Assembly (NCBI GenBank): GCA_964019415.1 | Contig: OZ025885.1 | Coordinates: forward strand, 4,050,120 to 4,114,119 | DNA length: 64,000 bases | Direction of reading: 5' to 3' | DNA from: Ianthella basta | Taxonomy: Eukaryota; Porifera; Demospongiae; Verongiida; Ianthellidae | In this document: piece after piece, positions 1-13,900 of the stretch | Position numbering within the stretch: position 1 is the first letter of the stretch | Layout of the letters: each line of letters begins with the position of its first letter | The notes under the pieces: generated by a model | Database searches by the model: none | What the model was told of the DNA's origin: nothing | What the model saw: only the letters and a program-made list of their open reading frames with translations | Made by a program: the position numbers and the translations under genes

Positions 1-112
1 TTGTGCAACAGGACAAAGGTTGTGTGTACAGAACATATAGTTATGTAGAATCAAGATCCAAGTGACTCATGTAGAGCACTCTAAACGACTTTTCCTCTTT
101 CCTCTACCACAG

Positions 113-3100
113 CTTGTAGTCGGGTGTGTCAGAATGGAGGGACACTGGATTCAGGAACCTGCACTTGTTCCTGTGCAGGTGGCTTCACTGCGTCTAACTG
201 TGAAAGTGAGTATGGTGTGTGTGGTGGTGCAGATCATTAATACTCTGTTATGCATTTCTGTTGTAATGGGACAGATATAGTCAATACTGCAGTTTGACAC
301 TCCATGAATTAGTTGAACTTGCTTCCATGCAGTTTTCCATCAAATGAGCATTTCTGTATTTTCCTTATTGCTATCTTTAGACTGTCCTCTGACTTGTCAG
401 AATGGAGGGACACTCAATTCAATTTCCTGTACATGTAACTGTGCTGATGGCTACAGTGGGGATACCTGTGAAAGTGAGTAACATCAGACAGTCATACAGA
501 TCCATAGATTAGCTACTTGCATAGTTTATCTATGCAGTTGATCTGGGCACATGGAGGCTACATGTGTGAGTTTGTAATAAATGGGATGTAGTCTACTCAA
601 GGCAGTGCTAATTGTATATTCCTCCATTTTACTGTTTGCTAATGTGGATCACTGTAGAAACAAATCATAGTGGCTCAGCTAGAATGCTCCTAATGTCCTT
701 CTTCTTTCCTCTACCACAGCTTGTAGTCGGGTGTGTCAAAATAGAGGGAACCTGGATTCAGGAACCTGTATGTGTTCCTGTGCAAGTGGCTTCACTGGGT
801 CTAACTGTGAAAGTGAGTGCATACTGTGTGTGGTGGTGCAGATCATGGACCTACCTTAACAACACTGTTGCCAAATGGCAACAAAAGTAGAATTGCACAG
901 TTAAAGTATTTCATGACAGGGACCTACGTATAATTTATGCTATTCAGACCACACAAGCATGACTGTGGTGTAACATGCACTCAATCCTATGTATCAAAGT
1001 ATGAAGAGCATGGTTCTTTTTTACTCGGGCATGCACAGCTCTTTTAACTCCCTCAGTCTTTTCTCTACTACAGCTTGTGGCCGGATGTGTGAGAATGGAG
1101 GGACACTGGATTCAGGAGCCTGCACTTGTTCCTGTGTAGGTGGCTTCAATGGGTCTAGCTGCGAAGGTGAGTACATTGAGAGATATGTATGCAATTGGTA
1201 GGTAAGGATTCAAGTCACTATTGATTTTGTACAGAGTATGACTCTTGGTATTTATTCAAAATTGCAAGCTACAATAGAAAATACCCATAAACTTGTTGTA
1301 TAAAATACAACAAACCCTCAGTGGGTCTTAATTGGGAAAGGAAGTGTAATGGGAGGGAAGACGGAGGAAGGGGGGGTAGGAGGGTACTTATATGTAGTCC
1401 CACCTTTATTTACGTATTGTTCGTGATTGTTCTTCCATGAGTGAGTGCATTGAAAAGGAGCACAGGATGTGACTAATTAATTTGGCCTGCATTGGATGTT
1501 GAAAGCAGTACGTGCGTGTTGTGGCTTTATGGGACTACATGTACACATGCTACATGTATATATGTAGTACCTACTGCACTGGGTAATGCTTCAGTGTGAG
1601 TGTCGGACATGACACATGACTTGTTATGACATGACAATGAAATGTTAACAGGCCAGACTACCATGTTTGTGGACACCATCGTGAAATGCAGACAATGTAC
1701 ATGGGCACATGAATATGTAATTATAATCTATAATTCAATACAAGTCATGCATGCACTGCATATCCTTAATAATATATTAACAGTAATCTTTTCCAGTCTG
1801 TGTGTTCATTTGCTTGTGTGTGGCATTAAAAATCGTATTTATTTGGTTGACACAATGATGTAACCACAAACATGGCGGCTATGGCAGTGTGCATGCGCCT
1901 CACATCCAGCCGTCTCTTAGACACTCCACGCTCCTCAGTTTGGGTCTCCCGGGCACGATGTGCACTTGCGCAGAAGTTTACTGTTATTATCTGGTGCGAG
2001 GGAGCTGCTTTGGCTATTGGTACGTGGGTATTTTTGTTTCGCTATTTGAGTGCTTCAGCTGTCAGTGTTCCAAACTGCTGAAAGTCTTCTCTCTATCCTG
2101 AAGTAAGGTATGGCGCAGAAAGCTTGCCTGGCTTCATCACTGCCTTATTGGCTAATGAAAGACATGACCACGCAGTACTTTTAACATGGTGTAGGTGTAG
2201 CTATATGTATATGTGCATGCAAGTGCATGGCAATGCAAACAAGATCAGCACTATACCCAGGCAGTGGCATCCATCTGGAATCACCCAAATGGTGATGGAT
2301 GGCCTGCGTGGTCGATTCGGCGATGCGATGCGGAGCGAGTGCGGCGCTTGCTCGCACAGTATGTATAAACTATACAAACACAACCAAATCTCAAGTAGAC
2401 CTCAATGATTAATTGGCCTTGCTATATACACTCTCCACTAGACAAGTATGCTAGGTTTCATTTCCTCTTCAGCTTGTGATCAGACCTGTCAGAATGGAGG
2501 AACCCTGGATGACGGACTCTGTATGTGTGAATGTGCAGACGACTTCAGTGGATCTAACTGTGAAAGTGAGTATTATGTTTCGGGACCTTCACAGTGTACT
2601 GGACAGTAGAATTGATAATTCACTCTCTATTTCTCCATGTACATAGGTTTGCTATGTGCATGGTGGACTACTAGTGCTGCTAAGTGATAGTTAGATGTCG
2701 ACCAAAGGTGTCTGCGGGATATAGAACGTGAAGCTCGAGGATGTGCAGCACCCGAGTGGTCTAAATCCTGCAAACATCGATTGGGTGGCATTTAATTAAG
2801 TGTTATAAATCCAAACTAATTGGCTAGCAATCATCTTAGCTGGTCTTCATAGTGACATCAGTAATCTCATCCCCAGACTGTTCATGATAATTAGTGCATG
2901 GGCGGAAACTGCCTGGAAATGAGGCTATGACATCCACATCCTTAGCAACAAGCTTGCTCAAAACAGTTGCACGAACATCTGATTTGCATATTTATTGTCA
3001 GTATAACCCTGCACAAGTATACTACTTTTTCATTGCATTATGTAAAATAACTACCGTCATCCTGCCTCATTTAATGTGTAACTTCCCATCAGTAAAGACC

Positions 3101-3956
3101 TTGAGTCCATGCATTTTGTGGCCAGTCTGTATCACCTGCCTATTTATCACACACCCACCTGTTGCAGTCTGCAGTCGGACATGTCAGAATGGGGGAACCC
3201 TGGAGGGCACAGATTGCACGTGTGTCTGTGTAGATGGCTTCACTGGATCCTACTGTGAAAGTAAGACTTAATACATTGCTTGTCAGACTAATGCTTTGCC
3301 CTACAAAATCACATGACTGTAATGCACTCTTGTAATTGTGTAATTAACACAATGTTGCAGCCCACACCAACTGTCAGAAAGAGCATGTTGCATGTAGTAG
3401 TAATCTGTAGTAAATGGACATCACATTCTGATACCCTACTGTATCTTAACATTGCACTTATGTACCTACAGTAATTGCTAGGGTCTCTGTGCATCATTCA
3501 CTCTGCTCACCCAATTGTTACTGGTGTGCCTCACATGCTTACCATTATCTGTTTCGCAATTGGTAATCTTTTTCCTATATCTACCTGCACTGACACAGAT
3601 GAAGAGAGCACTATTGGACCTGGAGGAGTGGCCCTTGGCGTGGGGGCTATAGTGGGTGAGGACTGCACTACCCAATCCACACTTGCATGTTTAGGTAGCA
3701 CCAATACGTATGTTGTTCCTTGTGGGACATCTTCTCTTTTGACTGCGGTGTGTGCCCTTCTCAATCTTCCTCCTGTGTAATGGGTATAGTGGTTGTGTTG
3801 ACATCAGTGTAGCTAACCACTCCTTACTTACAAGTATATATTTGAATCTGTTCTCTTTCCTCAGGCATCATCATTGCCGTGGTCTTGCTGTTTACTTTTC
3901 TTCTGTCTGCTTTTGTCATTATCTTTGTGGTAATTGTGTGGCAGAGGAAGAAGTAG
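113..3956 (+). CDS. Gene A: multi-EGF type I membrane protein, 3' part only
   Basis: Six EGF exons, each 93 bp with AG/GT borders and phase 1 at both ends: 113-205, 381-473, 720-812, 1074-1166, 2473-2565, 3168-3260. A 57-bp juxtamembrane exon follows at 3599-3655, then a terminal exon at 3865-3956 that encodes one long hydrophobic helix, a short basic tail (WQRKK) and a stop. Each EGF unit reads C-x3-C-Q-N-G-G ... C-x-C-x-C-x8-C. The protein should be a single-pass cell-surface protein with extracellular EGF repeats, probably for adhesion or ligand binding. The signal peptide and first exons lie upstream of base 1. The exons from 381 onward are copied in order in gene B from 10659 onward. Exon borders were read by eye from splice consensus and unbroken frame. 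The ligand and function are unknown. Confidence 0.8.
1167..2472 (+). other. Long intron of gene A (1.3 kb)
   Basis: This lies between the fourth and fifth EGF exons. The equivalent intron in gene B (11465-11857) is only about 390 bp, so gene A carries roughly 900 bp of extra sequence here. It holds a G-rich tract at about 1351-1384. Short open frames at about 1872-2408 show no recognisable protein and no EGF exon. Confidence 0.6.
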
Positions 3957-4933
3957 TGAATGCAACAGGAAGTCATTGGACTCATCTCTCTCCATGCAGT
4001 GCACGTACATGTACATACAGTGCATGTAGCTAATTACACTGATAGTCTATTATGCCATCATTACAGTACATTCACCTCATAGTCATGCTAGGTTACATAT
4101 TGTTGTTCGTTCTAGATGGACACCATCACAAATCACATAGCTGTACATGTTTGTAAATACACATTTTGAAATTCAGTGTAGTCTTCTGTAATAGCCAAGA
4201 ATGCTTGCCTACTTTTGTTAAGTGATACCATTTGTATTCACTCACTCATCACATTCCTTCACTGAATGCAACACAGTTGTATGACTTATTTTCCATATTC
4301 CTATGATTGTATACTGTATAATTGTTGGCGTGGTGCATGAAGATGTAATGCATTGTGTATGTATTTAAGAACAAAATTGTATTGTTTGTATTGTCCCTAC
4401 TGTTTTGCATTGAATTATTACACATTGAAATGCGACAAGCATTAGCGAGTGAAGCAAGGCCAATTAATTGTAAATAATGAATGATCTCTGGGGTCTATTT
4501 GAGATATTGGCTGTATGTATTACATACTGTATTTGTATAAGAATGCATGCACACCATTACCTATACACACGGCTCCAGTGTCACCACCCATACTTTAGTT
4601 ATGTGTGCCATCTAATACTATGTAACAAATTACAACAATATATTGTAATGTGTCTGTTCCATTATCAACTGTGATTTATACATCCAATGCAGTAAACGAT
4701 TGAGCCGGTATCCCCTTTGTCGTAATTGTGCTCTTGTACTGTTCACAGCATTGATCCCACTTGATACAGGGCATGCATCTGTTTTCAGTGATCATGGGCC
4801 TTGCAATTTGTGCTGCTGGTTTTATCTTTCCACCAACGGGAATGATCAAATACCTTACTTGCAGCCTCTAGGTGGTGAGGTTGTACATAGTTTCACTGTA
4901 GTTTCATTTCTTTGCTTCTTTTGTCCTGTTCAG
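3957..4933. other. 3' flank of gene A and spacer before gene B
   Basis: This follows the gene A stop codon. Parts at about 4081-4240 resemble the flank after the gene B terminal exons (about 15000-15310), so the 3' flank was duplicated with the exons. I see no signal peptide exon and no EGF exon here, although one would be expected if gene B started in this stretch. Confidence 0.55.
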
Positions 4934-7900
4934 CCTGTCCTCTGACTTGTCAGAATGGAGGGACACTCAATATCAGTTCCTGTACATGTAACTGTGCTGA
5001 CGGCTACAGTGGGGACACCTGTGAAAGTGAGCCGCAAAGTGGACAGTCTACACAATATCAGAATAGCTTATCTTTGCATGATTTTCCTTTGCTCTGTCTT
5101 AACTTGCAAGTATTCAGACATTTAGTAGGCACCTTCAGTGGATAGACTTTGCACTTTGTACAATTAGCTATTGGATGCTATGTGGTCTTGCCAATTAGTG
5201 ATCACTCTTATCCCTCTCATTTACAACTTCTTCATCAAAAGAGCACATGATCCATGTAACCCATGTGGAACACAGCCACAGTAACTTCCTTCCCTCTTTC
5301 CTCTACTACAGCTTGTAGTCTGATGTGTCAGAATGGAGGGACACTGGATTCGGGAACCTGTATGTGTTCCTGTGTAGGTGGCTTCAATGGGTCTAACTGT
5401 GAAAGTGAGTTTATACTGAGTGTGGTGGTGCAGATCATGGGCCTATGCACTCAATTGGATTTCTGATGTGTTGGGATAGTCCTAGTGAATCGTGCAATTC
5501 GAGCCTCCACAAGTCACAGTGCCAGCATAACCGTGTGGCCGTTGCAGTCTCCATTTGTTCACTCCTTTTCTCCTCTTTAGCCTGTCCTCTGACTTGTCAG
5601 AATGGAGGGACACTCAATGTCAGTTCTTGTATATGTAACTGTGCTGATGGCTACAGTGGGGATACCTGTGGAAGTGAGTCAAGGTCCCCGATATTTCCTT
5701 TCCTTAGCAACAAAATTACTAGTACTGAAATGTGTATATAGTTTGTCAGCTATAGTAGAATATGACATGTGTACTATTGTAGAGAACAATCTGAAATGTT
5801 TTTTCTCTATAATTACGTATTTCTTTCCTTCACTACAGCTTGTAGTCGGGTGTGTCAGAATGAAGGAAGCCTGAATTCAGGAACCTGTATGTGTTCCTGT
5901 GTAGGTGGCTTCACTGGGTCTGACTGTGAAAGTGAGCATCTAATTAGGATTGTACGTACACTAAGTGATTCCAATATGTTGGTAGCTACAATAATTATGT
6001 GCACCTACTGTAATCCCAGCTGTGTTATGCACTCATAGTAGAATAGTATACACTATTATGTTTGGCTTGCCTCCTCTGTCTGTTGTCAGCTTGTGATGTG
6101 ACATGCCAAAATGGAGGAGCATTGAATGCAAGTTCCTGTACATGTGTCTGTGCTGATGGCTACAGTGGGGATACCTGTGGAGGTGGGTCTACTGGTTCGG
6201 ATGCAAAATGATGCATTCAATAATAAATTATGTGTACAGCAGGGACAGTTCAGTGTGCTAAAAAATGAACCTAAATATATGAAAAAGGCAAAATAGGCCA
6301 TTTCAACATGTGACATCACTTCCCAGTAAGACCTTTGATTGTAGTAAGATTGTTTGGTGGCATCTCACGATCGCGCCATTACTCACCTACATTGTTTACA
6401 AACAAATAAACGTTTACTGAATGACATGTTGAGCAATATGCATCGGCACAGTCCTGATTAGAAGATGTCTTCATACGATAATGGCCCTCATATAGACTTC
6501 AGCCAATTGACTGTACATAGATGTAGTGTGCGGTGATTGTTAGAAATCATGGTCAATAAGACCATCCTATGATTTCCTTTGCTCTGTATCAGACTGCAGT
6601 CGTAGTTGTCAGAATGGAGGGACACTGAATGAGGGACTCTGTATGTGTAGCTGTGTAGAGGGCTTCAGTGGATCTAATTGTGAAAGTGAGTGCATTAGGA
6701 GAAAGTGCATAGCCTTTAGCCTAACCATGATATGGTTTTACAATACCATGTATGTTAGTTCCATAGTCCAGTCTCCAATGGTTGTGATTCTGAAAGTTTG
6801 TGTATTGAAGTAGTGCAGAACTAGCTAGATTATGTTTTTACTGGGTGCTTGAAAAAGGTATGTTGTGTCTGTTACTGAGATTTGCTCCACCCCACCACCC
6901 CACCACCCCACAGAAGGAAGAGTAGGTGAATGTAATTGCAATTAATTAGGATGCTTGCTGTCCCTGAGTATTACTAAAGCTCCCCCCCCCCTCCCCTTAA
7001 GTTTGTCATCTATATGTTATTTATCACTGTAGGAGATGACATGTGCAATATTGTAAAGGACAGTCTGAAATGTCGTTTAGTGTGAATCTTTCCTCTACTA
7101 CAGCTTGTAGTCGAATGTGCCAGAATGGAGGGACACTGAATTCAGGAACCTGTATGTGTTCCTGTGTAGGTGGCTTCAATGGGTCTAACTGTGAAAGTGA
7201 GTATGGTGTATAAGTTGCCGAGATCGTTGATAATAATAGTATTAGATCACGCCAATTGTGATGGGACTGTTACGTCCATGCTAAATGTTGCCATTTAACT
7301 TGATGAATAGAACTGTAAATTACCAACCTAACATTGTCAAGTAATCATTTTTCTGTTTCCATTTTGCTGTACTCAGACTGTCCTCTGTCTTGTCAGAATG
7401 GAGGGATGTTAAATGCAACCTCCTGTACATGTAACTGTGCTGATGGCTACAGTGGGGAAAGCTGTGAAAGTGAGTCACAAACTGGACTGTCAATAGAATC
7501 ACAGATAAATGGACTTGAAGTTTCTTTGCTCGGTATCATTGGCATTAATATACATAATCAGACTATAGTCAGAGTAGAAGCTGAAAGTGTGACCGTGGTG
7601 TGATAACATGTATTTAGTGAGCTAACTCCCATAGCTAGCTGTTCTGATCTGATTGTCCAATTCTTTCTGAGCTTAGCCTACCAAAGAGTGTACGTACATA
7701 GCTAGAAACCAACTCCCAGTATCTCAGGTAGAGCAATGGTAACTTGTTGCTTGAACCTTCCTTCACCACAGCTTGTAGTCGGGTGTGTCAGAATGGAGGG
7801 ACACTGAATGAAGGAACCTGTATGTGTTCCTGTGTAGGTGGCTTCAATGGGTCTAACTGTGAAAGTGAGTATGGTGTATATAGTGCCGCGATTATTGATA

Positions 7901-10900
7901 TAGTATTCCATGTCTATTGTGATGGGACTGTTATGTCTATGGTACATTTTGCAACTTATATATTAGTTGCTTAGAACCTTATTTTACCAACCCAGCATTG
8001 TCACATAGTCATTTCTTTGTTTTAATTATTCCTGCACTTAGACTGTCCTCTGACTTGTCAGAATGGAGGGATGTTAAATGCAACATCCTGTGTATGTAAC
8101 TGTGCTGATGGCTACAGTGGGGATAGCTGTGGAAGTGAGTTACAAACCGGACAGTCATTAGGCCACAGATAAAAGGAAGTGAATTTCCTTGCTCCGTATT
8201 CTTAGCATTACAGTTACCTTGTCAGACTAGCCAGAGTAAAAGCTGGATGCCTAAGGAAACTCACTGCCATATCTATTCTGCTCTAATTGTCCAATTCTTT
8301 CTTGCTTGTCTATCTTGGAGTGTTTTTGGCTAAAAATGAAATCCTAGTAAGTCCAGTAGAGTAACTGTGATTAACTTATTGCTTTCCTCTACCACAGCTT
8401 GTAGTCGGGTGTGTCAGAATGGAGGGACACTGGATTCAGGAACCTGCACTTGTTCCTGTGTAGGTGGCTTCAATGGGTCTAACTGTGAAAGTGAGTATGG
8501 CGTATATAGTGCCGCGATTATTGATATAGTATTCCATGTCTATTGTGATGGGACTGTTATGTCTATGGTACATTTTGCAACTTATATATTAGTTGCTTAG
8601 AACCTTATTTTACCAACCCAGCATGGTCACATAGTCATTTCTTTGTTTTAATTATTCCTGCACTTAGACTGTCCTCTGACTTGTCAGAATGGAGGGATGT
8701 TAAATGCAACATCCTGTGTATGTAACTGTGCTGATGGCTACAGTGGGGATAGCTGTGGAAGTGAGTTACAAACCGGACAGTCATTAGGCCACAGATAAAA
8801 GGAAGTGAATTTCCTTGCTCCGTATTCTTAGCATTACAGTTACCTTGTCAGACTAGCCAGAGTAAAAGCTGGATGCCTAAGGAAACTCACTGCCATATCT
8901 ATTCTGCTCTAATTGTCCAATTCTTTCTTGCTTGTCTATCTTGGAGTGTTTTTGGCTAAAAATGAAATCCTAGTAAGTCCAGTAGAGTAACTGTGATTAA
9001 CTTATTGCTTTCCTCTACCACAGCTTGTAGTCGGGTGTGTCAGAATGGAGGGACACTGGATTCAGGAACCTGCACTTGTTCCTGTGTAGGTGGTTTCACT
9101 GGGTCTAACTGTGAAAGTGAGTATGGTGTGTCTGTGGTATGCATCGTTGATACTCATATCACATGTGTATTGTGATGGGACTGTTACCCCCCTCCATGGT
9201 GCACTTCGCCATTTCACATTTCACTAGAACCTTAATTTACCAACTCAACATTGTTGCATAACCATTGCTTTGTTTTCATTTTTGCTGTACTTAGACTGTC
9301 CTCTGACTTGTCAAAATGAAGGGATGTTGAATGCAACCTCCTGTACATGTAACTGTGCTGATGGCTACAGTGGGGATAGCTGTGAAAGTGAGTTACAAAC
9401 TGGACAGTCAACAGGACCACTGAACAACTGATCTGTATTCTCTTTGCTCTGTATTATGGGCATTAAAGTTGACGTAATTAGACTAGTTGGAGTAGAAGCT
9501 GAGTGTGTGGCTATGTTCTGATGAGATGTATTTAGGAAGCTCACTGCCGTATCCATTCTGCTCTGAAGTATACTGTATTGTTCAATTCTTTCTGAGCTTA
9601 TCTATTATGGAATGCATATAGCTAGAAACAAACTCCTACTAACTCAGGTTGAGCAATTGTGATTAACTTGTTGCTTTAACTTTCCTCCACTACAGCTTGT
9701 AGTCGGGTGTGTCAGAATGGAGGGACACTGAATAGAGGAACCTGTATGTGTTCCTGTGTAGGTGGCTTCACTGGGTCTAACTGTGAAAGTGAGTATACAC
9801 TGTGCAGATCATGGATGCTCTGCATCAGACTATGGTGCAACACAATGCTGTAATCAGATTGGTCAAGTAGAGGTACAGTACTCTAAATTGCTTAGACTAC
9901 CTCTGGTTCCACTTATACCACCTTTTAGTATTACCCAACGTGACAAGGCAACTCTCGATGATGTAGCTTGGAGCGAAGTTAGCTTGCAACTTGTCACATG
10001 TTTATGTTGTCTTTACTACTCAGCTGTTACCAGTCTACATTTGGTTGAGCAAAGCATCAGAGTAAGACTGTTTACACCTTTGGGAAAAATTAGTATCGAA
10101 ATCACTTGGTAATACCTCTTGCAGCATTTTAGTGTCTGATTGCTCTCTCTGGTTAAGAATTCGGTTCAAAGAGGACAATATTCAAGAGGAACCACATGGA
10201 AATCCTCAAGAGACTGCACTTTCTTTTCAATTTTATGCAATGGTTGCTAAATTCATCTAAACACTTTAGGCATATTGAACCAACTGTGTCTTTTCTAGAG
10301 CACCTTGGATCCATTATAGATTCCTGTGCATTAAATTCACAAGTGGTTATCTGTATAGGCAGTCCTGATATTCTAGATCCTGTAGGTTCCTTGGTTCTTG
10401 GTACTTTACTTGTTTACATTATGCAGTTTTGAACACCTAACAGCTACAAGTGATGCAAAGTTTGCGCAACTTCTAACAAGATTTAATGTCTTAGAGAATA
10501 ATTGGAGTGATTTATAGTAGACTGTGCATTTTGAAACTTCTTGACTTTGTTGAGTGTAGCTAATTTGGTAATTTTGCTAACACACTAATGTAGTTGTCAT
10601 CTGTCTTCCTTTGTATGCTGTAAAGTTAAGTCTGTATTTCCCTTATTGCTATCTTTAGACTGTCCTCTGACTTGTCAGAATGGAGGGACACTCAATTCAA
10701 TTTCCTGTACATGTAACTGTGCTGATGGCTACAGTGGGGATACCTGTGAAAGTGAGTAACATTAGACAGTCATACAGATCCACAGACAAGCTACTGCATA
10801 ACTTAGTTCTGAATCAGTTGTGTGTACTCAAACTGGACAAATGGAGGCTACATGTACGTGAATGTATTACAAATGGAATGTAGTATGCTCAAGGCTGTGC

Positions 10901-13900
10901 TAATTGTATACTCCAGTTTTCACTGTTAGCTAACTGCAGATCACTGTAGAAACAAATCATAGTGGCTCAGCTAGAATGCTCCTAATGTCCTTCTTCTTTC
11001 CTCTACTACAGCTTGTAGTCGAGTGTGTCAGAATGGAGGGACACTGAATAGAGGAACCTGTATGTGTTCCTGTGTAGATGGCTTCACTGGGTCTAACTGT
11101 GAAAGTGAGTACACTGTGTGTGGTGGTGCAGATCATGGGCCTTTGATCTCAATTATAGGTTAAATTAATATTATACTGTTGCCATATATTGTAGCCAAAG
11201 TAGAATTGAACAGGTAAAGTTCTTTCACGAGAGTGATCTGTGCTATTCGGACCACACGTGTGATGTAATAGTCAAACCTACAGGTATTTATTACTGTATA
11301 AATATTTAGAACATGATCCTTGTTACTCAGGCATGCAGAGCTCTTTTAACTCCGTCTTTCCTCTACTACAGCTTGTGGTCGGATGTGTCAGAATGGAGGG
11401 ACACTGAATGAAGGAACCTGCACTTGTTCCTGTGTAGATGGTTTCACTGGGTCTAACTGTGAAAGTGAGTACATTGTGTGTGGTGGTGCAGATCATTGAT
11501 AGTTGTATTACATGTCTATTGTAATGGGAATGTTACCTCCATGGTACCCTTTGCAACTTTATGAAGTAGTTTAACAGACCCTAGTAATATATAGTTTCAT
11601 AGTTGCCCCAGGCCACGGATATATTTCAATGCAATGATTTTGCACATAAACTTTTTGAATTTAAAAAAATTCTTGATTAACAGTTTATAGTTGATGTGAG
11701 CGGGTCTGAAATGAGGCCTTTGTGAAGTTGACATGACAGCAATGCAACACATCATACATTATCAAGCAGTGCCACGCATGCACTGATTGTAGTTTGTGAC
11801 TCCCGACAACAACCTAGACCTCTGGTACACTCTCCACTCGGTTTAATTTCCCTTCAGCTTGTGATCAGACTTGTCAGAATGGAGGAACCCTGGATGAAGG
11901 ACTCTGTATGTGTGAATGTACAAACAACTTCAGTGGATCTAACTGTGAAAGTGAGCATAATGTTTCTGGACTTTCACAGTGTACTGGACAGTAGAATTGA
12001 TAATTCACTCTCTATTTATCTATGTACATAGGTTTGCTATGTGCATGGTGGACTGCTAGTGCTGCTAAGTGATAGTTAGGTGTCGACCTAGAGGTGTCTG
12101 CGGGATATAGAACGTTAAGCTCGAGGGTGTGCAGCGCCCGAGTGCTGAGTGGTCTAAATCCTGCAAACATCGATTGGGTGGCATTTAATTAAGTGTTATA
12201 GATCCAAACTAATTGGCTAGCAATCAACTTAGCTGCTTTTCATAGTGACATTGGTAACCTCATTCCCATGCTGTTTATGATAATTAGTGCAAGGGCAGAA
12301 ATAGCCTGGAATAAGTCTATGACATCTGTAGTGTGTTTGCAGAAAAGAAAAACTGTTGCATGAGCATCTGGTTGGTCTGCATATTTATTGCCAGTTTGTA
12401 TCCCTGCACAAGAATACTACTTTGCCATTAATGTTTTACCTCTCCCGTTCAGCCTAGCCCAGGAGGATTCCAAGGAGTCATACTTTCGTGTTTCATGACT
12501 AGCCCTATGACGATCAAGGAGCCTGCCTATAGCTGCTTACAAAACTGATATAGTGTGACCAATTATAGGGAATAAGGAACTTCTGGCTACACTTGGCACC
12601 TGCTCGTTGTGTGCCGACCCAACTGTGCATGCTCGGTAAACGGGAACCGCCATGCTGTGCAGTGGGTGCTGCCTTTAACCCTCTGGTTTCACTGTGTGAT
12701 GGTCCTCGCGTGTACCTCACTGGGATCATCACCTTTGTACTCATGAGGGCACCATTAACCCTGTTTAACTCGTTAAACTCCGATTGCATTATAGCATAAA
12801 AATAACTACCATCATCCTGCCTGGTGTAGAATGTGTAATTAGAAAATATTGGTTTCCCATCAGTAAAGGCCTTGAGACTATGTAATCTGTGGCCAGTCTA
12901 TATCACCTGTTAATTCATCACACACACAGCTGTTGCAGCCTGTAATCGGGCTTGCCAGAATGGAGGAACCCTGGAGGACACAGATTGCACATGTGTCTGT
13001 GTAGTTGGCTTCATTGGACCATATTGTGAAAGTAAGTGCATTGCTTGTTAGAGTACTTTGTTCTGTAATCTAATGCAACTGTTCATTATGCATCATTCAT
13101 TTGGGTCCGCTGATGCTGTTGCATGCAAGTATGTGCAACTGCATGCAATCTGACATGTATATAGAGTTATATGGATTTGTAACAAGGAAGACGTGGCTAG
13201 ACCAACCCCATGCCGGAATGTCACCGTGATGTAAGGGGGCAACAACATCACGAAGGTGTCCGAGTGCCATCTGGTCCCACGAAGGGCGCAACAGTAGGCG
13301 AAGCTGTTTGGTCCCACGAAGGGCGCAACAGTGGGCAAGGCTGTCTGGTCCCACGAAGGGCGCAACAGTGGGCAAGGCTGTCTGGTCCCACGAAGGGCGC
13401 AACAGTGGGCAAGGCTGTCTGGTCCCACGAAGAGCGCAACAGTGGGCAAGGCTGTCTGGTCCCACGAAGGGCGCAACAGTAGGCGAGGCTGTCTGGTCCC
13501 ACGAAGAGCGCAACAGTGGGCAAGGCTGTCTGGTCCCACGAAGAGCGCAACAGTGGACAAGGCTGTCTGGTCCCACGAAGAGCGCAACAGTGGGCAAGGC
13601 TGTCTGGTCCCATGAAGAGCGCAACAATGGGCAAGGCTGTCTGGTCCCACGAAGAGCGCAACAGTAGGCGAGGCTGTCTGGTCCCACGAAGAGCGCAAGA
13701 GTAGGCAAGGCTGTCTGGTCCCACGAAGAGCTCAACAGTGGGCAAGGCTGTCTGGTCCCACGAAGGGTGCAACAGTGGGCAAGGCTGTCTGGTCCCACAA
13801 AGGGCGCAGCAGTGGGCAAGGCTGTCTGGTCCCACGAAGGGCGCAACAGTGGGCAAGGCTGTCTGGTCCCACGAAGGGCGCAACAGTCAGCAAAAGAGAA

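Noticed and set aside
1872-2101. Possible first exon in gene A intron (MAAMAVCMRLTSS)
   Set aside because: No signal peptide pattern, no in-phase donor seen and two competing frames.
13093-13883. Minus-strand open frames of 200-250 codons rich in SWDQTALPTVA repeats
   Set aside because: They come entirely from the 37-bp minisatellite, open in several overlapping frames on both strands.
13268-13890. CRISPR-like regularly spaced repeats
   Set aside because: Units are contiguous with no unique spacers and the genome is eukaryotic.
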